Source of the DNA: Pseudoruegeria sp. SHC-113
GTDB taxonomy: Bacteria; Pseudomonadota; Alphaproteobacteria; Rhodobacterales; Rhodobacteraceae
Assembly (NCBI RefSeq): GCF_025376885.1
Contig: NZ_JAHUBR010000001.1
Coordinates: forward strand, 1,550,001 to 1,614,000
Reading direction: 5' to 3'
Length of the DNA: 64,000 nt
Of the stretch, positions 29,437 through 38,209 are shown in pieces. Within the stretch, counting starts at the first letter, position 1; the number at the start of each line of letters is the position of its first letter. The notes beneath the pieces were generated by a model. The model had not been told where the DNA came from. It was given only the letters and a program-made list of their open reading frames with translations, and searched no databases. A program made the position numbers and the translations under genes.

Positions 29437-30260
29437 TGCTGGGCCGTATCTTGTCGACGGCAGGAATCGAATTCCGCATCGCCCTGCGCAACCGTTGGGT
29501 GGCGGTGGGGGCGGCGATGATGATCCTCTTTTCACTGGTGCTCTCGGCCGCCGGGGCCGGGGGAAACGGGCTTGCGGCCGATCCGCTCTCGGTGACCGTG
29601 GCGAGCCTCGTGTCGCTTGCGGTTTACCTTGTCCCGCTGATCGCGCTGCTGATTTCCTTCGATGCGGTGGCGGGGGAAGCCGAGCGCGGTACGCTGCCGC
29701 TGCATCTGACCTATCCGCTGTCGCGCTCCGAGCTGCTGCTGGGTAAGCTGCTGGCCCAGCTGGCTGTCGTGGTGCTGGCTGTTGTTGCCGGATACGCGGC
29801 GGCGGCTGCGATGGCCTTCCTGTCGGGGGGGAGCGCGGCCACCGCGGGCCTAAGCGCGCTTTGGCGCCTGACCTGGACATCCGCGCTGCTGGGAGCCGCT
29901 TTCCTGTCGCTCGGGCATGCGATGTCCTGCGTGGCCCGGCGCGCCTCCGGTGCAGCTGCCTTGGCCATCGGCCTTTGGCTGGTGATGATCGTGCTCTACG
30001 ATCTGGGGCTGCTGGCGGCGATCATCACCGATGACGGCGGCAGCTTCACCACGCAGGTTTTCCCCTGGGCGCTGGTCCTGAACCCTGCGGATGCCTTCCG
30101 CATCTTCAACCTTGCGGCCTCCGAGGCCGTGGACGCCGCCTCGGGCCTTGCCGGAGCGGCCAACAGCATTGCAGCCTGGAAACCGCTGGCATCCCTGCTG
30201 CTCTGGCCGGTGCTGGCCGCGGTTCTGGCCCGGCTCAGCTTCGGGAGGGTCCAGCCATGA
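29433..30260 (+). CDS. nosY: NosY, ABC transporter permease
   Basis: A 275-residue membrane protein with about six helices, e.g. WVAVGAAMMILFSLVLSAAGAG, VTVASLVSLAVYLVPLIALLISFDAVAGEAERGT, and ALAIGLWLVMIVLYDLGLLAAI. The FDAVAGEAERGTLPLHLTYPLSR stretch is the ABC-2 type conserved loop facing the ATPase. Translationally coupled by 4-nt overlaps with nosF before it and nosL behind it. Confidence 0.94.
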   Translation: MMLGRILSTAGIEFRIALRNRWVAVGAAMMILFSLVLSAAGAGGNGLAADPLSVTVASLVSLAVYLVPLIALLISFDAVAGEAERGTLPLHLTYPLSRSELLLGKLLAQLAVVVLAVVAGYAAAAAMAFLSGGSAATAGLSALWRLTWTSALLGAAFLSLGHAMSCVARRASGAAALAIGLWLVMIVLYDLGLLAAIITDDGGSFTTQVFPWALVLNPADAFRIFNLAASEAVDAASGLAGAANSIAAWKPLASLLLWPVLAAVLARLSFGRVQP

Positions 30261-30823
30261 CGCGGTTTTCCCTCTTGGGCCTGGCTACGCTGCTGTTGCT
30301 CAGCGCCTGCAAGGAAGAGCAGGCCGCCGTGCCCGCGCCCGTCGACATCACAGCGGAAGCCGCTGGCTATTATTGTCAGATGGAGCTGATCGAACACGAT
30401 GGGCCGAAGGGGCAGATCCACCTCGAAGGGCTGCAGGCGCCGCTTTTCTTCAGCCAGGTGCGCGACGCCGTGGCCTACCTCCATATGCCCGAACAGAACT
30501 ATGCCGTCACCGTGGCCTACGTGCAGGATATGTCGGAGGCGAACTGGGCGCAGCCGGGCCCCTGGATCGCGGCGCGCTCGGCCCATTACGTCATCGGTTC
30601 GGATCGCATGGGCGGCATGGGCGCACCGGAATTCGTGCCTTTTGCCAGCCCGGACGCGGCGGACGCTTTCGCCCGTAAGCACGGAGGGGCCGTGTACCCC
30701 TTTGCGGCGATTTCGGCGCAGGACGTGCTGAGCACCGCTCCCGCTTCCACAGCCGCAACCGAGAAAGACAACGAGATGTCGGAGCGCCTGCGGCGACTGA
30801 CCTCAGACGGAGAGAAATCATGA
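30257..30823 (+). CDS. nosL: NosL, outer-membrane-type copper chaperone lipoprotein
   Basis: A 188-residue lipoprotein with lipobox LLLLSAC at residues 12-18. The mature part has YYCQMELIEHDGPKGQIHL, where the C-x-M pair is the Cu(I) ligand region of NosL, and the NosL fold motifs FFSQVRDAVAYLHMPEQ and GMGAPEFVPFASPDAADAFARKHGG. It delivers Cu(I) to apo-NosZ. The last 40 residues, after DVLSTAPAS, are an extra hydrophilic tail. Overlaps nosY and nosX by 4 nt each. Confidence 0.94.
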   Translation: MTRFSLLGLATLLLLSACKEEQAAVPAPVDITAEAAGYYCQMELIEHDGPKGQIHLEGLQAPLFFSQVRDAVAYLHMPEQNYAVTVAYVQDMSEANWAQPGPWIAARSAHYVIGSDRMGGMGAPEFVPFASPDAADAFARKHGGAVYPFAAISAQDVLSTAPASTAATEKDNEMSERLRRLTSDGEKS

Positions 30824-31740
30824 GCCAGCACCTGTCGCGTCGCCGCTTTCTCCTTGCCGCCGCCGCCTCGGGGCTCGCAACGGGCTTGCCGGCCGAAACC
30901 CTGCGCTGGCAGGGCACCGCCCTTGGCGCGCGGGCGCAGATCCTGATGGACCACCCCGGTGCCGCGCGGCTGACGGCGCTGGCCCGTGCTGAAATCACGC
31001 GGCTGGAGCGGATCTTCAGCCTCTATGACGCCGGGTCGGAGCTGAGCCGGCTCAACCGGGCCGGGGTTCTCGCCGCGCCCTCCTTCGAACTGCTCGATTG
31101 CCTGTCTCTGGCCCGCCATGTTCACCGCGTGACCGAGGGGCGCTTCGATCCGACGGTACAACCGCTCTGGGCCGCGCTCGCTGAAGCAAGATCGGCGGGG
31201 CAGGCGCTGCCACCCGCGCGTCTGCAGCGCGCGCGGGCGCTGGTTGGCTTTGACCGCGTGACCTTCGATAGCGACGCTGTGCGGCTCGGCGCGGGGCAGG
31301 CCCTGACGCTGAACGGGATCGCCCAGGGGTATGTTGCGGACAGGGTGGCAGCGCGCCTGAAAGCCGAGGGGCTTGCGGATGTTCTGGTCGACACCGGTGA
31401 GATCGCGGCCCGTGGAGCGCCTTCCGGGCAGGAGGGCTGGGGCGTCTCGATCGCCCACAGCGCCGAACGCGTGGTGCTGCGCGATCGCGCCCTCGCCACC
31501 TCGCACACCTACGGGACGGTTCTGGGCGCGGACGGACGGCAAGGCCATATCCTGCGCCCCTTTGGCGGCATGCCCGTGGCGCGACGGCAAGTGTCCGTCA
31601 GTGCGAAAGGGGCCGGGCTGGCCGACGCCTTGTCCACCGGGCTGAGCCTCGTGGAGGATCGGGCAACGGCGCAACGGCTGGTGGCGGGCGAAAAGGGCGT
31701 CCGGCTGGAGGCGTTTCTGGAGGGCCCGTCCGCGGCTTAA
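30820..31740 (+). CDS. nosX: NosX, ApbE-type FAD:protein FMN transferase
   Basis: A 306-residue periplasmic enzyme that attaches FMN covalently to NosR. Tat-like signal MSQHLSRRRFLLAAAASGLATG; ApbE motifs GTALGARAQILMDHP, the acidic ADP-binding LNGIAQGYVADRVAARL, VDTGEIAARG and late GADGRQGHILRPFGG, where Mg-binding residues lie. NosX is typical for alphaproteobacterial nos clusters. It is the last gene of the cluster; no clear terminator follows. Confidence 0.92.
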   Translation: MSQHLSRRRFLLAAAASGLATGLPAETLRWQGTALGARAQILMDHPGAARLTALARAEITRLERIFSLYDAGSELSRLNRAGVLAAPSFELLDCLSLARHVHRVTEGRFDPTVQPLWAALAEARSAGQALPPARLQRARALVGFDRVTFDSDAVRLGAGQALTLNGIAQGYVADRVAARLKAEGLADVLVDTGEIAARGAPSGQEGWGVSIAHSAERVVLRDRALATSHTYGTVLGADGRQGHILRPFGGMPVARRQVSVSAKGAGLADALSTGLSLVEDRATAQRLVAGEKGVRLEAFLEGPSAA

Positions 31741-32069
31741 GCTCTCCTTCAGGGGGAGTCCGCGGCTCGTGCTTTTGTGAGTCACCTCCCTCAGCCCAGA
31801 AGGTAGATAGGGCCCGACCTGCCCGGGCGTTTCGGCCCCCTGACGACCGTATGCATCCGCCTCCGGCGCATCGCTGCCCGGTTCGAAAAAACGCGCCGTC
31901 GTAGGTCTCGTCATTGGCGCAGGCGGGTCAAAAAGGCGTTGGATCAGAGCCTATGAGCCTCCTGCCGAAGTCCTGCTTTCGTCGCTGGGAAGCCATGCCT
32001 GCTTCCCAGTGTTGACCCTGAGCGCATAGCCACCTTAGTTGAGTGCGGGTAAGGCGATGAGGATCAGGT
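31741..32069. other. Intergenic stretch with one strong palindrome
   Basis: 329 nt between nosX and the first of the twin genes. It has no convincing gene. A perfect 9-bp stem CTGGGAAGC (31985-31993) pairs with GCTTCCCAG (32001-32009) around a 7-nt loop, without a T-run. A weakly protein-like minus frame (31928-32152) overlaps the next gene's start and may be a remnant of an older coding region. Confidence 0.4.
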
Positions 32070-32836
32070 ATGAGCAAACGACCCCTGCGCATTGGCGCGA
32101 TCCTGCTGGCCATGCTCTCCGTCACGCCTGCGCTGTCAGACACCCAAGACATCAGGCCCGTCTGTAAGGACGGGACGCTGTTTCTCGTTTCGAAGTCTGC
32201 GCATTTCGGCTACCGCCCCCGCGACGCAGAGAAAGGGCCTGTGGAGCCCGAGTATCTGGATGAAGCACGTCTGCCGGACGACTGGCCCTACGACGGTCCC
32301 CCACAGATCGTGACGAACCTGCATTTCGCCGGATTTAGCTGGCCCAAGAGCCTTCCAGGCATCTTGGAGGCCTTTGCAGGGGAAGCGCAGGACTACTCCA
32401 TTTACGACCTTATTTTCCGCGAGGGACCTGCCCTTATTGAGGATGGCTCCCCCATGCTAGATGGCTGGGAGGATGTCAAACCCAGCGTTGACTATGAAGG
32501 ATTCGATGCCCTGCGAGGGCATGAGGGTAGGGACGAAAAACTACACGCCTCATTTCAACTGAAATTACCTTCTTCAATCAGCCTTTCGATATTTGGTGCC
32601 GCCCGGATCCGAGTAACTTTAGCAGTGACCCAAATAGGAGGGACTGCCTTTTCAGAGGGGTGCTTCCGGACAACTCCCGAGTGCGCGTTCTTTTTAAAAT
32701 CGACAACAGTATCCCCGGCGGCTGGCCGCCCTTGAACAACGCTCATGAAACCTGGCGCGCTCCCATTCAGGCGCTCGAAGGCGCCATCGCCAACATCATC
32801 GATCAGAGTGGACTTGGAGAGCAGGTGTGCAAATAG
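32070..32836 (+). pseudogene. Exported protein gene, copy 1 of 2, with a frameshift
   Basis: The product starts with a signal peptide (MSKRPLRIGAILLAMLSVTPALS) and continues as DTQDIRPVCKDGTLFLVSKSAHFGYRPRD. Up to about 32536 it matches copy 2. After the run of five A at GACGAAAAACTAC the similarity moves to the -1 frame, where TFFNQPFDIWCRPDPSNF, DNSRVRVLF and PGGWPPLNNAHETWRAPIQALEGAI line up with copy 2 until a TAG at 32834. A lost A in the run explains this, or -1 slippage at AAA. In the zero frame translation ends at 32735 with an unrelated tail. Function unknown; no domain recognised. Confidence 0.65.
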
Positions 32837-32867
32837 CCCGCACCCGGCAATTCAGTGAGATCCGATC

Positions 32868-33653
32868 ATGACTAAACGACACCTCCTCACCAGCGCCATT
32901 CTGTCGGCGGCCCTGTCCGTCACGCCTGCGCTGTCAGACACCCAAGACATCAGGCCCGTCTGTAAGGACGGGACGCTGTTTCTCGTTTCGAAGTCCGCGC
33001 ATTTCGGCTACCGCCCCCGCGACGCAGAGAGAGGGCCTGTGGAGCCCGAGTATCTGGATGAAGCACGTCTGCCGGACGACTGGCCCTACGACGGTCCCCC
33101 ACAGATCGTGACGAACCTGCATTTCGCCGGATTTAGCTGGCCCTAGACCCTTCCCGGCATCTTGGAGGCCTTTGCAGGGGAAGAGCAGGATTACTCCATC
33201 CACGATTTGATCATCTACGAGAGTTACCTCCCCAAAGGGGACGCACCTCTAATGCTGAGCGGCTGGGAAGATGCCAAGCCCAACGCCGACTACGAAGGTT
33301 TCGATGTCATGCGAGGGCATGAAGGCAAAAATGGCGTTTGGAAGAGATTGCTTTCAACAGATGTCACGTTTTTTGAGTGCCCCTTTTGCATCGCATGTCG
33401 GATGCGAAGCCCAGATCATAGAAGCAAGGATCCCAAACGTCACTGGTGCCATTATAAGAGCGCTTTACCCGATGGCTCCCGTGTGCGCGCCCTCTTTTAT
33501 ATCGCCAACGACCAACCCGGCGGCTGGCCGCCTTTGGACAACGCTCATGAAACCTGGCGCAGCCCCGTTCAGGAGCTCGAAGGCGCCATCACCAACATCA
33601 GCGATCAAAGCGGGCTGGAAGAGCGCGTGTGCGCCAGCACGCAAAGGCGGTGA
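32868..33653 (+). pseudogene. Exported protein gene, copy 2 of 2, with an in-frame stop
   Basis: Starts MTKRHLLTSAILSAALSVTPALSDTQ with a signal peptide. A TAG at 33144 stands where copy 1 has an AAG (GCTGGCCC then AAG/TAG), cutting the product to 92 residues; the same frame then stays open to 33653 and encodes the rest (EAFAGEEQDYSIHDLIIYE, ACRMRSPDHRSK, PDGSRVRALFYIAND, WPPLDNAHETWRSPVQELEGAI). Bases 32925-33200 are almost identical to 32127-32402 in copy 1 while the remainder has diverged, as after gene conversion. The full protein would be about 260 residues with several Cys; role unknown. Confidence 0.65.
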
Positions 33654-33710
33654 GGGCCTGCGTCGATATTGAGGGGGGATGGTAGCGGAGGAGGCTACCG
33701 AACTGGTATC

Positions 33711-33835
33711 TGTCCCAATTTCATCTTCCCTCAATTACTCTTTTTTTACAGATACTTGTTGCCTCAATCTGTTTCAAGTCATTTTAGATTGTCCCACCTT
33801 TTCTTGGGCAATAGGGTGGGACAAAAGGTGGGACA
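33711..33835. repeat. Four TGTCCCA/TGGGACA sites before the integrase: probable arm-type or attachment region
   Basis: TGTCCCA at 33711, TGTCCCAC at 33790-33797, and GTGGGACA at 33816-33823 and 33828-33835. The outer parts TGTCCCACCTTTT (33790-33802) and AAAAGGTGGGACA (33823-33835) are a perfect 13-bp inverted repeat. They sit directly before the integrase start, where arm-type binding sites and the left attachment site are expected. The region is AT-richer than its surroundings. I could not find the matching right end. Confidence 0.5.
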
Positions 33836-33849
33836 GATTGGAGGCCGTG

Positions 33850-35025
33850 GTGCCGAAGCTGACAGTTAAGCAGGTTCAAAAGCTCCAGGAGCCGGGAAAG
33901 TATCTGGATGGTTCCGGGCTCTATCTTCGCATCGGACCAACCGGTGCCAAGTCTTGGATCTTGCGGATTGCCATTCATGGCAAGCGCCGCGAGCTTGGGC
34001 TGGGCTCAGCCGATTTGGTGAGTTTGGCAGAAGCCCGCGACAGCGCTTACGAGATGCGCCGGATTGCTCGGGCTGGTGGTGATCCTGTCAGCACAAGGAA
34101 GAAGCGCGGGCTGACGCTTGAAGATGCGGTGCGCCGGGTTCACCGGGATTTGGCGCCCAGTTGGTCAAACCCGAAACACGCCCAGAAATGGTTGGCGAGT
34201 TTGGAGAACGATGTTCTTCCAGCGCTTGGGGAGAGGCAGATTGATACGATCGAGGCTGGCGACGTTCTATCTGTTCTTGCTCCGATCTGGGTTTCCAAAA
34301 ACGATACAGCTAAGCGGCTCAAGCAGCGTTTGGCGAAGGTTTTTGATTGGGCTAGGAGCGCAGGCCACTACAGCGGAGAAAACCCTGTGAACGGCTTGGA
34401 GGCGGCTTTGCCCGTGGTGAAGGCACGGCCGCAGCATATGGCGGCTTTGGCATGGCGGGATCTCCCAGGCTTCATGGGCGACTTGCGCCGGAGAGAAGGT
34501 GTTTCTGCCCGATGCTTGGAATTTGCAATTCTGACGGTTGTTCGATCTGGCGAAGCCCGCGGTGCCAAGTGGAGCGAGATTTCCCCCGATGGTGTCTGGA
34601 CAGTTCCGGCAGAAAGGACAAAGCGCAGGGTTCCTCACAGGGTTCCGCTTTCCTCGGAAGCGCAGGCTGTTCTGGAAGCCGTTCGAGGGCTGAACGGCGA
34701 GCTTGTGTTCCCATCGCCACAGCAAAGCCAACGGGGAGAGCCGCGGGGCCTTTCCGATGTGAGCTTCTCCCGACTGCTCGGGCGCATGGAGCGCGATGGG
34801 GTAACCACCCACGGCTTTAGGTCGACGTTTCGGGATTGGTGTTCCGAAAGCGCGCGCGTCGATCGCGCGGTGGCTGAGGCAGCATTGCATCACGCCTATG
34901 GGGACAAAGTTGAGCGGGCTTATGCGCGAAGCGATCTGTTCGAGCGGCGCAGGGATCTCATGGACGCGTGGGGGCGTTTCGCTGCCGGTTCGGCAGGCGA
35001 TGTTTTGCAGATGGTGCGCGCATGA
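33850..35025 (+). CDS. Tyrosine-type integrase with N-terminal Arm DNA-binding domain
   Basis: A 391-residue phage/island integrase. N-terminal DUF4102-type arm-binding domain (YLDGSGLYLRIGPTGAKSWILRIAIHGKRRELGLGSADLVSLAEARD), core-binding helices from about residue 85, and a catalytic domain with Arg in VVRSGEARGAKW, H-x-x-R in HGFRSTFRDW, His in ALHHAYGDKVERAY and the Tyr of that segment. GTG start at 33850 has GGAGG 5 nt before; the frame continues upstream across the repeats. It marks the left end of the island and overlaps the next gene by 4 nt. Confidence 0.9.
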   Translation: MPKLTVKQVQKLQEPGKYLDGSGLYLRIGPTGAKSWILRIAIHGKRRELGLGSADLVSLAEARDSAYEMRRIARAGGDPVSTRKKRGLTLEDAVRRVHRDLAPSWSNPKHAQKWLASLENDVLPALGERQIDTIEAGDVLSVLAPIWVSKNDTAKRLKQRLAKVFDWARSAGHYSGENPVNGLEAALPVVKARPQHMAALAWRDLPGFMGDLRRREGVSARCLEFAILTVVRSGEARGAKWSEISPDGVWTVPAERTKRRVPHRVPLSSEAQAVLEAVRGLNGELVFPSPQQSQRGEPRGLSDVSFSRLLGRMERDGVTTHGFRSTFRDWCSESARVDRAVAEAALHHAYGDKVERAYARSDLFERRRDLMDAWGRFAAGSAGDVLQMVRA

Positions 35026-35675
35026 AAATGGAAGTGAAGAAGATTTTGGATCGTATCGGATATGCAGAGGCAGTTTTCTATCATTCCAGCCTATTCCCGC
35101 TGTTTTCCGTATCCTCCGAAAAAGAGATGGCTCGTCTTGAGAAAGGAGCGGTCAAAGACGCTTTGACGAGGCTCAAAGCTGTTCAGAAGGCAATCAATAA
35201 TCTACCTGAGTTTGCTCTTGAAGGTTGGAGCGCTGGTTCCAGGTCATCCAAGGACTGGTACGAAGGTAGAGATACCCTGCCAGAAGTACTTGGTAGTCTG
35301 GCTGACCTCATCGAAGAATACCAACGCTACATTGATGACCCCTTTGAGGACAGAGGTAGAGCTCGAAGCTGGGCAGCAGACGAAATCGCTTTCCAGATGG
35401 CGTGTATCTTCGTGCTTGGCAGGGGGTGCATGCCTGACGGAAAAGCCCGAGGTGAGAACGGGAACCCCACAGGCCAATTCACAAGGGCTGTGAGCGACAT
35501 GCTCCGCGAATTGAAGATCCGTGTGGGGTTCAGGAAACCTTGTGAGCGGGCAGTAGAGAGACTAGATGGCTCAGAAACTTTTCGGGCTCTGATGCAGGAG
35601 CGAGAAATGAGAGGCCGTCGCCAGGTGTCACTATTTGATTTGCGCCCGGCTGACAAAAGTGGCGGCAAAAACTAG
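35022..35675 (+). CDS. Unrecognised island protein
   Basis: A 217-residue soluble protein (MKMEVKKILDRIGYAEAVFYHSS start) rich in charged helices: KGAVKDALTRLKAVQKAINNLPEFALEGW and LGSLADLIEEYQRYIDD. No motif recognised. The ATG overlaps the integrase stop (ATGA), so it is co-translated with the integrase and may help excision or be a cargo gene. Lower GC than the flanking chromosome supports transfer. Confidence 0.6.
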   Translation: MKMEVKKILDRIGYAEAVFYHSSLFPLFSVSSEKEMARLEKGAVKDALTRLKAVQKAINNLPEFALEGWSAGSRSSKDWYEGRDTLPEVLGSLADLIEEYQRYIDDPFEDRGRARSWAADEIAFQMACIFVLGRGCMPDGKARGENGNPTGQFTRAVSDMLRELKIRVGFRKPCERAVERLDGSETFRALMQEREMRGRRQVSLFDLRPADKSGGKN

Positions 35676-35736
35676 CAACATTGTCGTGGAAGCAAAGTGT
35701 AGCGGCAGTCATGCTGACTCCATCAGAGCAATTAAG

Positions 35737-35928
35737 ATGGATCAGACGATGAACAAACAATCTGAGGAACTCCTGCTCGCCAAGGAAGTCGCGGACATGC
35801 TCCGCATCGGCGTATCGACGATCTACAGGCTAATGCATCTCGATCAGTTTCCGAAGCCTATCAAAATTGGCGGGTCTGCTCGCTGGCGTCGGGCTGACAT
35901 CGAGGCGATGCTTTCCGCCGAGGAATAA
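35737..35928 (+). CDS. AlpA-family excisionase/helix-turn-helix regulator
   Basis: A 63-residue MerR-like DNA-binding protein: LLLAKEVADMLRIGVSTIYRLMHLDQFPKPIKIGGSARWRRADIEAML has the helix-turn-helix and the wing with the typical F-P-x-P-I-K-I-G-x-S-x-R-W end of AlpA proteins. Such proteins act as excision factors or activators of integrase genes. A start at 35737 or 35749 is possible. Confidence 0.85.
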   Translation: MDQTMNKQSEELLLAKEVADMLRIGVSTIYRLMHLDQFPKPIKIGGSARWRRADIEAMLSAEE

Positions 35929-36032
35929 GCGCAGCGCGCGCCTAACAAACCCAACCTGCGCGCGCTGCCAATGATGCCTCGATCGATACAGGCATATTAG
36001 CACCTCGCGCCCCTATTCTTAAGAGAAATCTT

Positions 36033-36947
36033 ATGTCTGAAGCGAGACGCTTTACCGAGTGCCTTAACGGGCGCTGGCGAGGAAGATATGGCACGGCACC
36101 ATGCCCGATTTGCCAACCCGAAGGGCGCCCAGATCAAAACGGCCTTACCTTATCCACAGGAGACACAGGCCGGCTGCTGCTCAATTGCAAAAAGTCGGGG
36201 TGCGATTTTCGGGATATTCTTTCTGCGGCGGGACACAAGCCGAGCCGCAGGCCATTGCCGCAGTCCAGCGAGTTGGAACGACAGCAAGCCAGAGCCCGCG
36301 TGGATGCTGAGCGCAAAGCTAACATTGCTCGGGCGATCTGGGAGGGTTCCATCCCCATCAAGGGGACGCCTGGCGAGACCTACCTGCGCAACAGGGCAAT
36401 ATCGTGCACTCTGCCGGACACCTTGCGGTTCGATCCAGCCTGCTGGCATGGGCCCAGCCAAAGCTTCCACCCAGCGATTGTTGCGAAGGTGAGTTGCGCT
36501 AGAGGCTTTGCAATCCATCGCACTTTCATTCTTGCTGATGGCAGCTGTAAGGCAAGGGTTTCACCTCAGAGGCTGGCGCTGGGCTCTACTGGCGGCGGAT
36601 CTGTTTTCATTGCAGCCGGCACGGGCCGTCTGGTGGTGGCCGAGGGGATTGAAACAGCCCTTTCGCTAAACTGCGGCCTTTTGGACGATAGCCCAACTAT
36701 TTGGGCAGCATTGTCCTCGGCTGGGCTCGTGGCGCTTGAATTGCCGTCAGAGCCAGGGGTTCTGACCATCGCAACGGATGGCGATGAAGCGGGTGAAGTC
36801 GCGGGCGAAAAACTTGCCAAGAGGGCGCGCGGCCTTGGCTGGAACGTAAGCATCCTGTCCGCGCCTAAAGGCCGAGATTGGAACGACATTCTCATGCTCG
36901 CCCAGCGCCGTCTTGAAATGGCTAACATCCAAGGAGGTGGGTTCTGA
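36033..36947 (+). CDS. Toprim-domain primase-like protein of the island
   Basis: A 304-residue protein. N-terminal zinc-finger type segment (APCPICQPEGRPDQNGLTLS ... LLNCKKSGCDFRDIL) as in phage and island primases, a helical middle (DUF7146-like), then a toprim domain with GRLVVAEGIETALSL and VLTIATDGDEAGEVAGEKLAKRA, where Glu and the D-x-D motif bind metal; RDWNDILM closes it. Probably primes replication of the excised element. The stop shares a base with the next start. Confidence 0.82.
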   Translation: MSEARRFTECLNGRWRGRYGTAPCPICQPEGRPDQNGLTLSTGDTGRLLLNCKKSGCDFRDILSAAGHKPSRRPLPQSSELERQQARARVDAERKANIARAIWEGSIPIKGTPGETYLRNRAISCTLPDTLRFDPACWHGPSQSFHPAIVAKVSCARGFAIHRTFILADGSCKARVSPQRLALGSTGGGSVFIAAGTGRLVVAEGIETALSLNCGLLDDSPTIWAALSSAGLVALELPSEPGVLTIATDGDEAGEVAGEKLAKRARGLGWNVSILSAPKGRDWNDILMLAQRRLEMANIQGGGF

Positions 36948-37423
36948 TGGGCAGGCGCCGCGGGTATCAGAAAATCCCCAATGCGTTGTTTCAAGATCGG
37001 CGGTTGACGCTTAACCATATCGGGTTGTTGGTCGAGCTGAACAGCCACTCGAAAGAATGGGTTGTTGTCGTCAAGGATCTGCGCGCGCGCTACGGCATCG
37101 GAGAAGAAGTATGGCTTCGGTTGAAACGAGACTTGGTTGCCTGGGGTTACCTCGAAGCCAAGATGGCATACGAAAATGGAAGGCGCGTTGGCGTCCGTTT
37201 CCGGGTGTTCCTAGACCCTAAAAAACCGGGTGTAGAAACCGGTGAGCTAAACCCCGATTGGGAGGGGGTAGGGGATGAGACTAAACCCCGAAATACTAAG
37301 CCTAGAAAATCGGGGTCACATTCAGAACACCAATTTAAGAGAAGAAGGCGCTGCTCCTTAGATGACATCGAAATAGGAGAGGTTATCGAGCCGCTAGACG
37401 AGGGCGAGCACGACAATGGATAG
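36947..37423 (+). CDS. Winged helix-turn-helix protein, replication-associated
   Basis: A 158-residue basic protein. MGRRRGYQKIPNALFQDRRLTLNHIGLLVELNSHSKEWVVVVKDLRARYGIGEEVWLRLKRDLVAWGYLE has the layout of the DnaD/RepA-type winged helix used in phage and plasmid replication proteins. The second half is a flexible, charged tail. Coupled to the primase gene by a one-base overlap, which supports a role in island replication; this is inference. Confidence 0.62.
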   Translation: MGRRRGYQKIPNALFQDRRLTLNHIGLLVELNSHSKEWVVVVKDLRARYGIGEEVWLRLKRDLVAWGYLEAKMAYENGRRVGVRFRVFLDPKKPGVETGELNPDWEGVGDETKPRNTKPRKSGSHSEHQFKRRRRCSLDDIEIGEVIEPLDEGEHDNG

Positions 37424-37643
37424 CGCACGCTTGCTGCAGGCTTTGGAAATTGCCGTGAAAAGAAAAAAGCACTTCGGTTGCGATCGTAGCGCAAGATCCC
37501 TGCAGCTTGCCTTCCTTCTCAGTAATTGCCAAAAGTGCAAGAACCGCGAATTTTTCCGTGATGAGAACCTAGATTCACCACTCACAGAACGGCCATTCAA
37601 AGCTCAGAAGCCGAAAGTTCGCTCAAGCGGGGCGGTTAAGTAG
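37416..37643 (+). CDS. Small unrecognised island protein
   Basis: A 75-residue basic protein (MDSARLLQALEIAVKRKKHFGCDRSARSLQLAFLLSNCQKCKN) with three cysteines, two as C-x-x-C in NCQKCKN. Overlaps the preceding gene by 8 nt in the same operon, the main reason to accept it. No domain recognised. Confidence 0.45.
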   Translation: MDSARLLQALEIAVKRKKHFGCDRSARSLQLAFLLSNCQKCKNREFFRDENLDSPLTERPFKAQKPKVRSSGAVK

Positions 37644-37738
37644 TTTCGCAAGATGACGGCCAGAGCGGGGACGCTACCGCGCGTGGAGAAAGTGCGGTTG
37701 CCATTATGCGGGCCATGCGGCAGCGATCAAAGCTGCTG

Positions 37739-38209
37739 TCAGACGGGCGGACCCCGTAGGACGGGCAGGCGGTCTGTCTCGGCAATTTCGTCAGAAAGGG
37801 CGGCCAAGCGGGAGAGCGAGATCGGGCGTTGGCCGTTTTTCTGCATCTTGCCAGCGCCGGCCCATGCGACGGGACCGGGGCCGTTGAAGACCACGCGGAT
37901 CGGGCCGCCTGCGGGGCGGTGGAGGACGATTAGGTGTTCGGGCTCGTGGCGGATGGCAACGCCACGGCCCTGGGTGAGCTTGATCTCGACCTGCCGGCCA
38001 TCGCGGGCGCGCGCATCGTGACCTTGGGTGGACGCCGGGTTCAGGTCGAGGTCGAACATGTAGGCAGCGACGACCTCGCCGATACTTCCAACGAGGTGAC
38101 CGTCGAGTGTGAATTTCCGACCAGGGAAGATCCGTTCAAGGCCATCGGCAGCGGTGTAGAGATCGTCAAGCAAAGCGGCCACGCTTGTCCAGTCGACATT
38201 CTCGCTCAT
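37739..38209 (-). CDS. Nuclease-like DUF6998-type protein of the R-M operon
   Basis: A 156-residue protein. GHLVGSIGEVVAAYMFDLDL followed by GHDARARDGRQVEIKLTQG gives the Glu ... Asp ... Glu-x-Lys arrangement of a PD-(D/E)XK nuclease core. Related small proteins occur near restriction systems. The start overlaps the hsdS stop by 4 nt, so it is the fourth gene of the hsdR-M-S operon and presumably acts with it. Whether it cuts DNA or modulates HsdR is unknown. Confidence 0.65.
   Translation of the reverse strand: MSENVDWTSVAALLDDLYTAADGLERIFPGRKFTLDGHLVGSIGEVVAAYMFDLDLNPASTQGHDARARDGRQVEIKLTQGRGVAIRHEPEHLIVLHRPAGGPIRVVFNGPGPVAWAGAGKMQKNGQRPISLSRLAALSDEIAETDRLPVLRGPPV

Noticed and set aside
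31928-32152. A 74-codon minus-strand gene
   Set aside because: It overlaps the signal-peptide start of the first twin gene and has no ribosome site; at most a relic.
32530-32545. Programmed -1 frameshift in copy 1 of the twin genes
   Set aside because: GAA AAA CTA is not a canonical X-XXY-YYZ heptamer and the sister copy is also broken, so a simple deletion in the A-run is more likely; kept only as an alternative.
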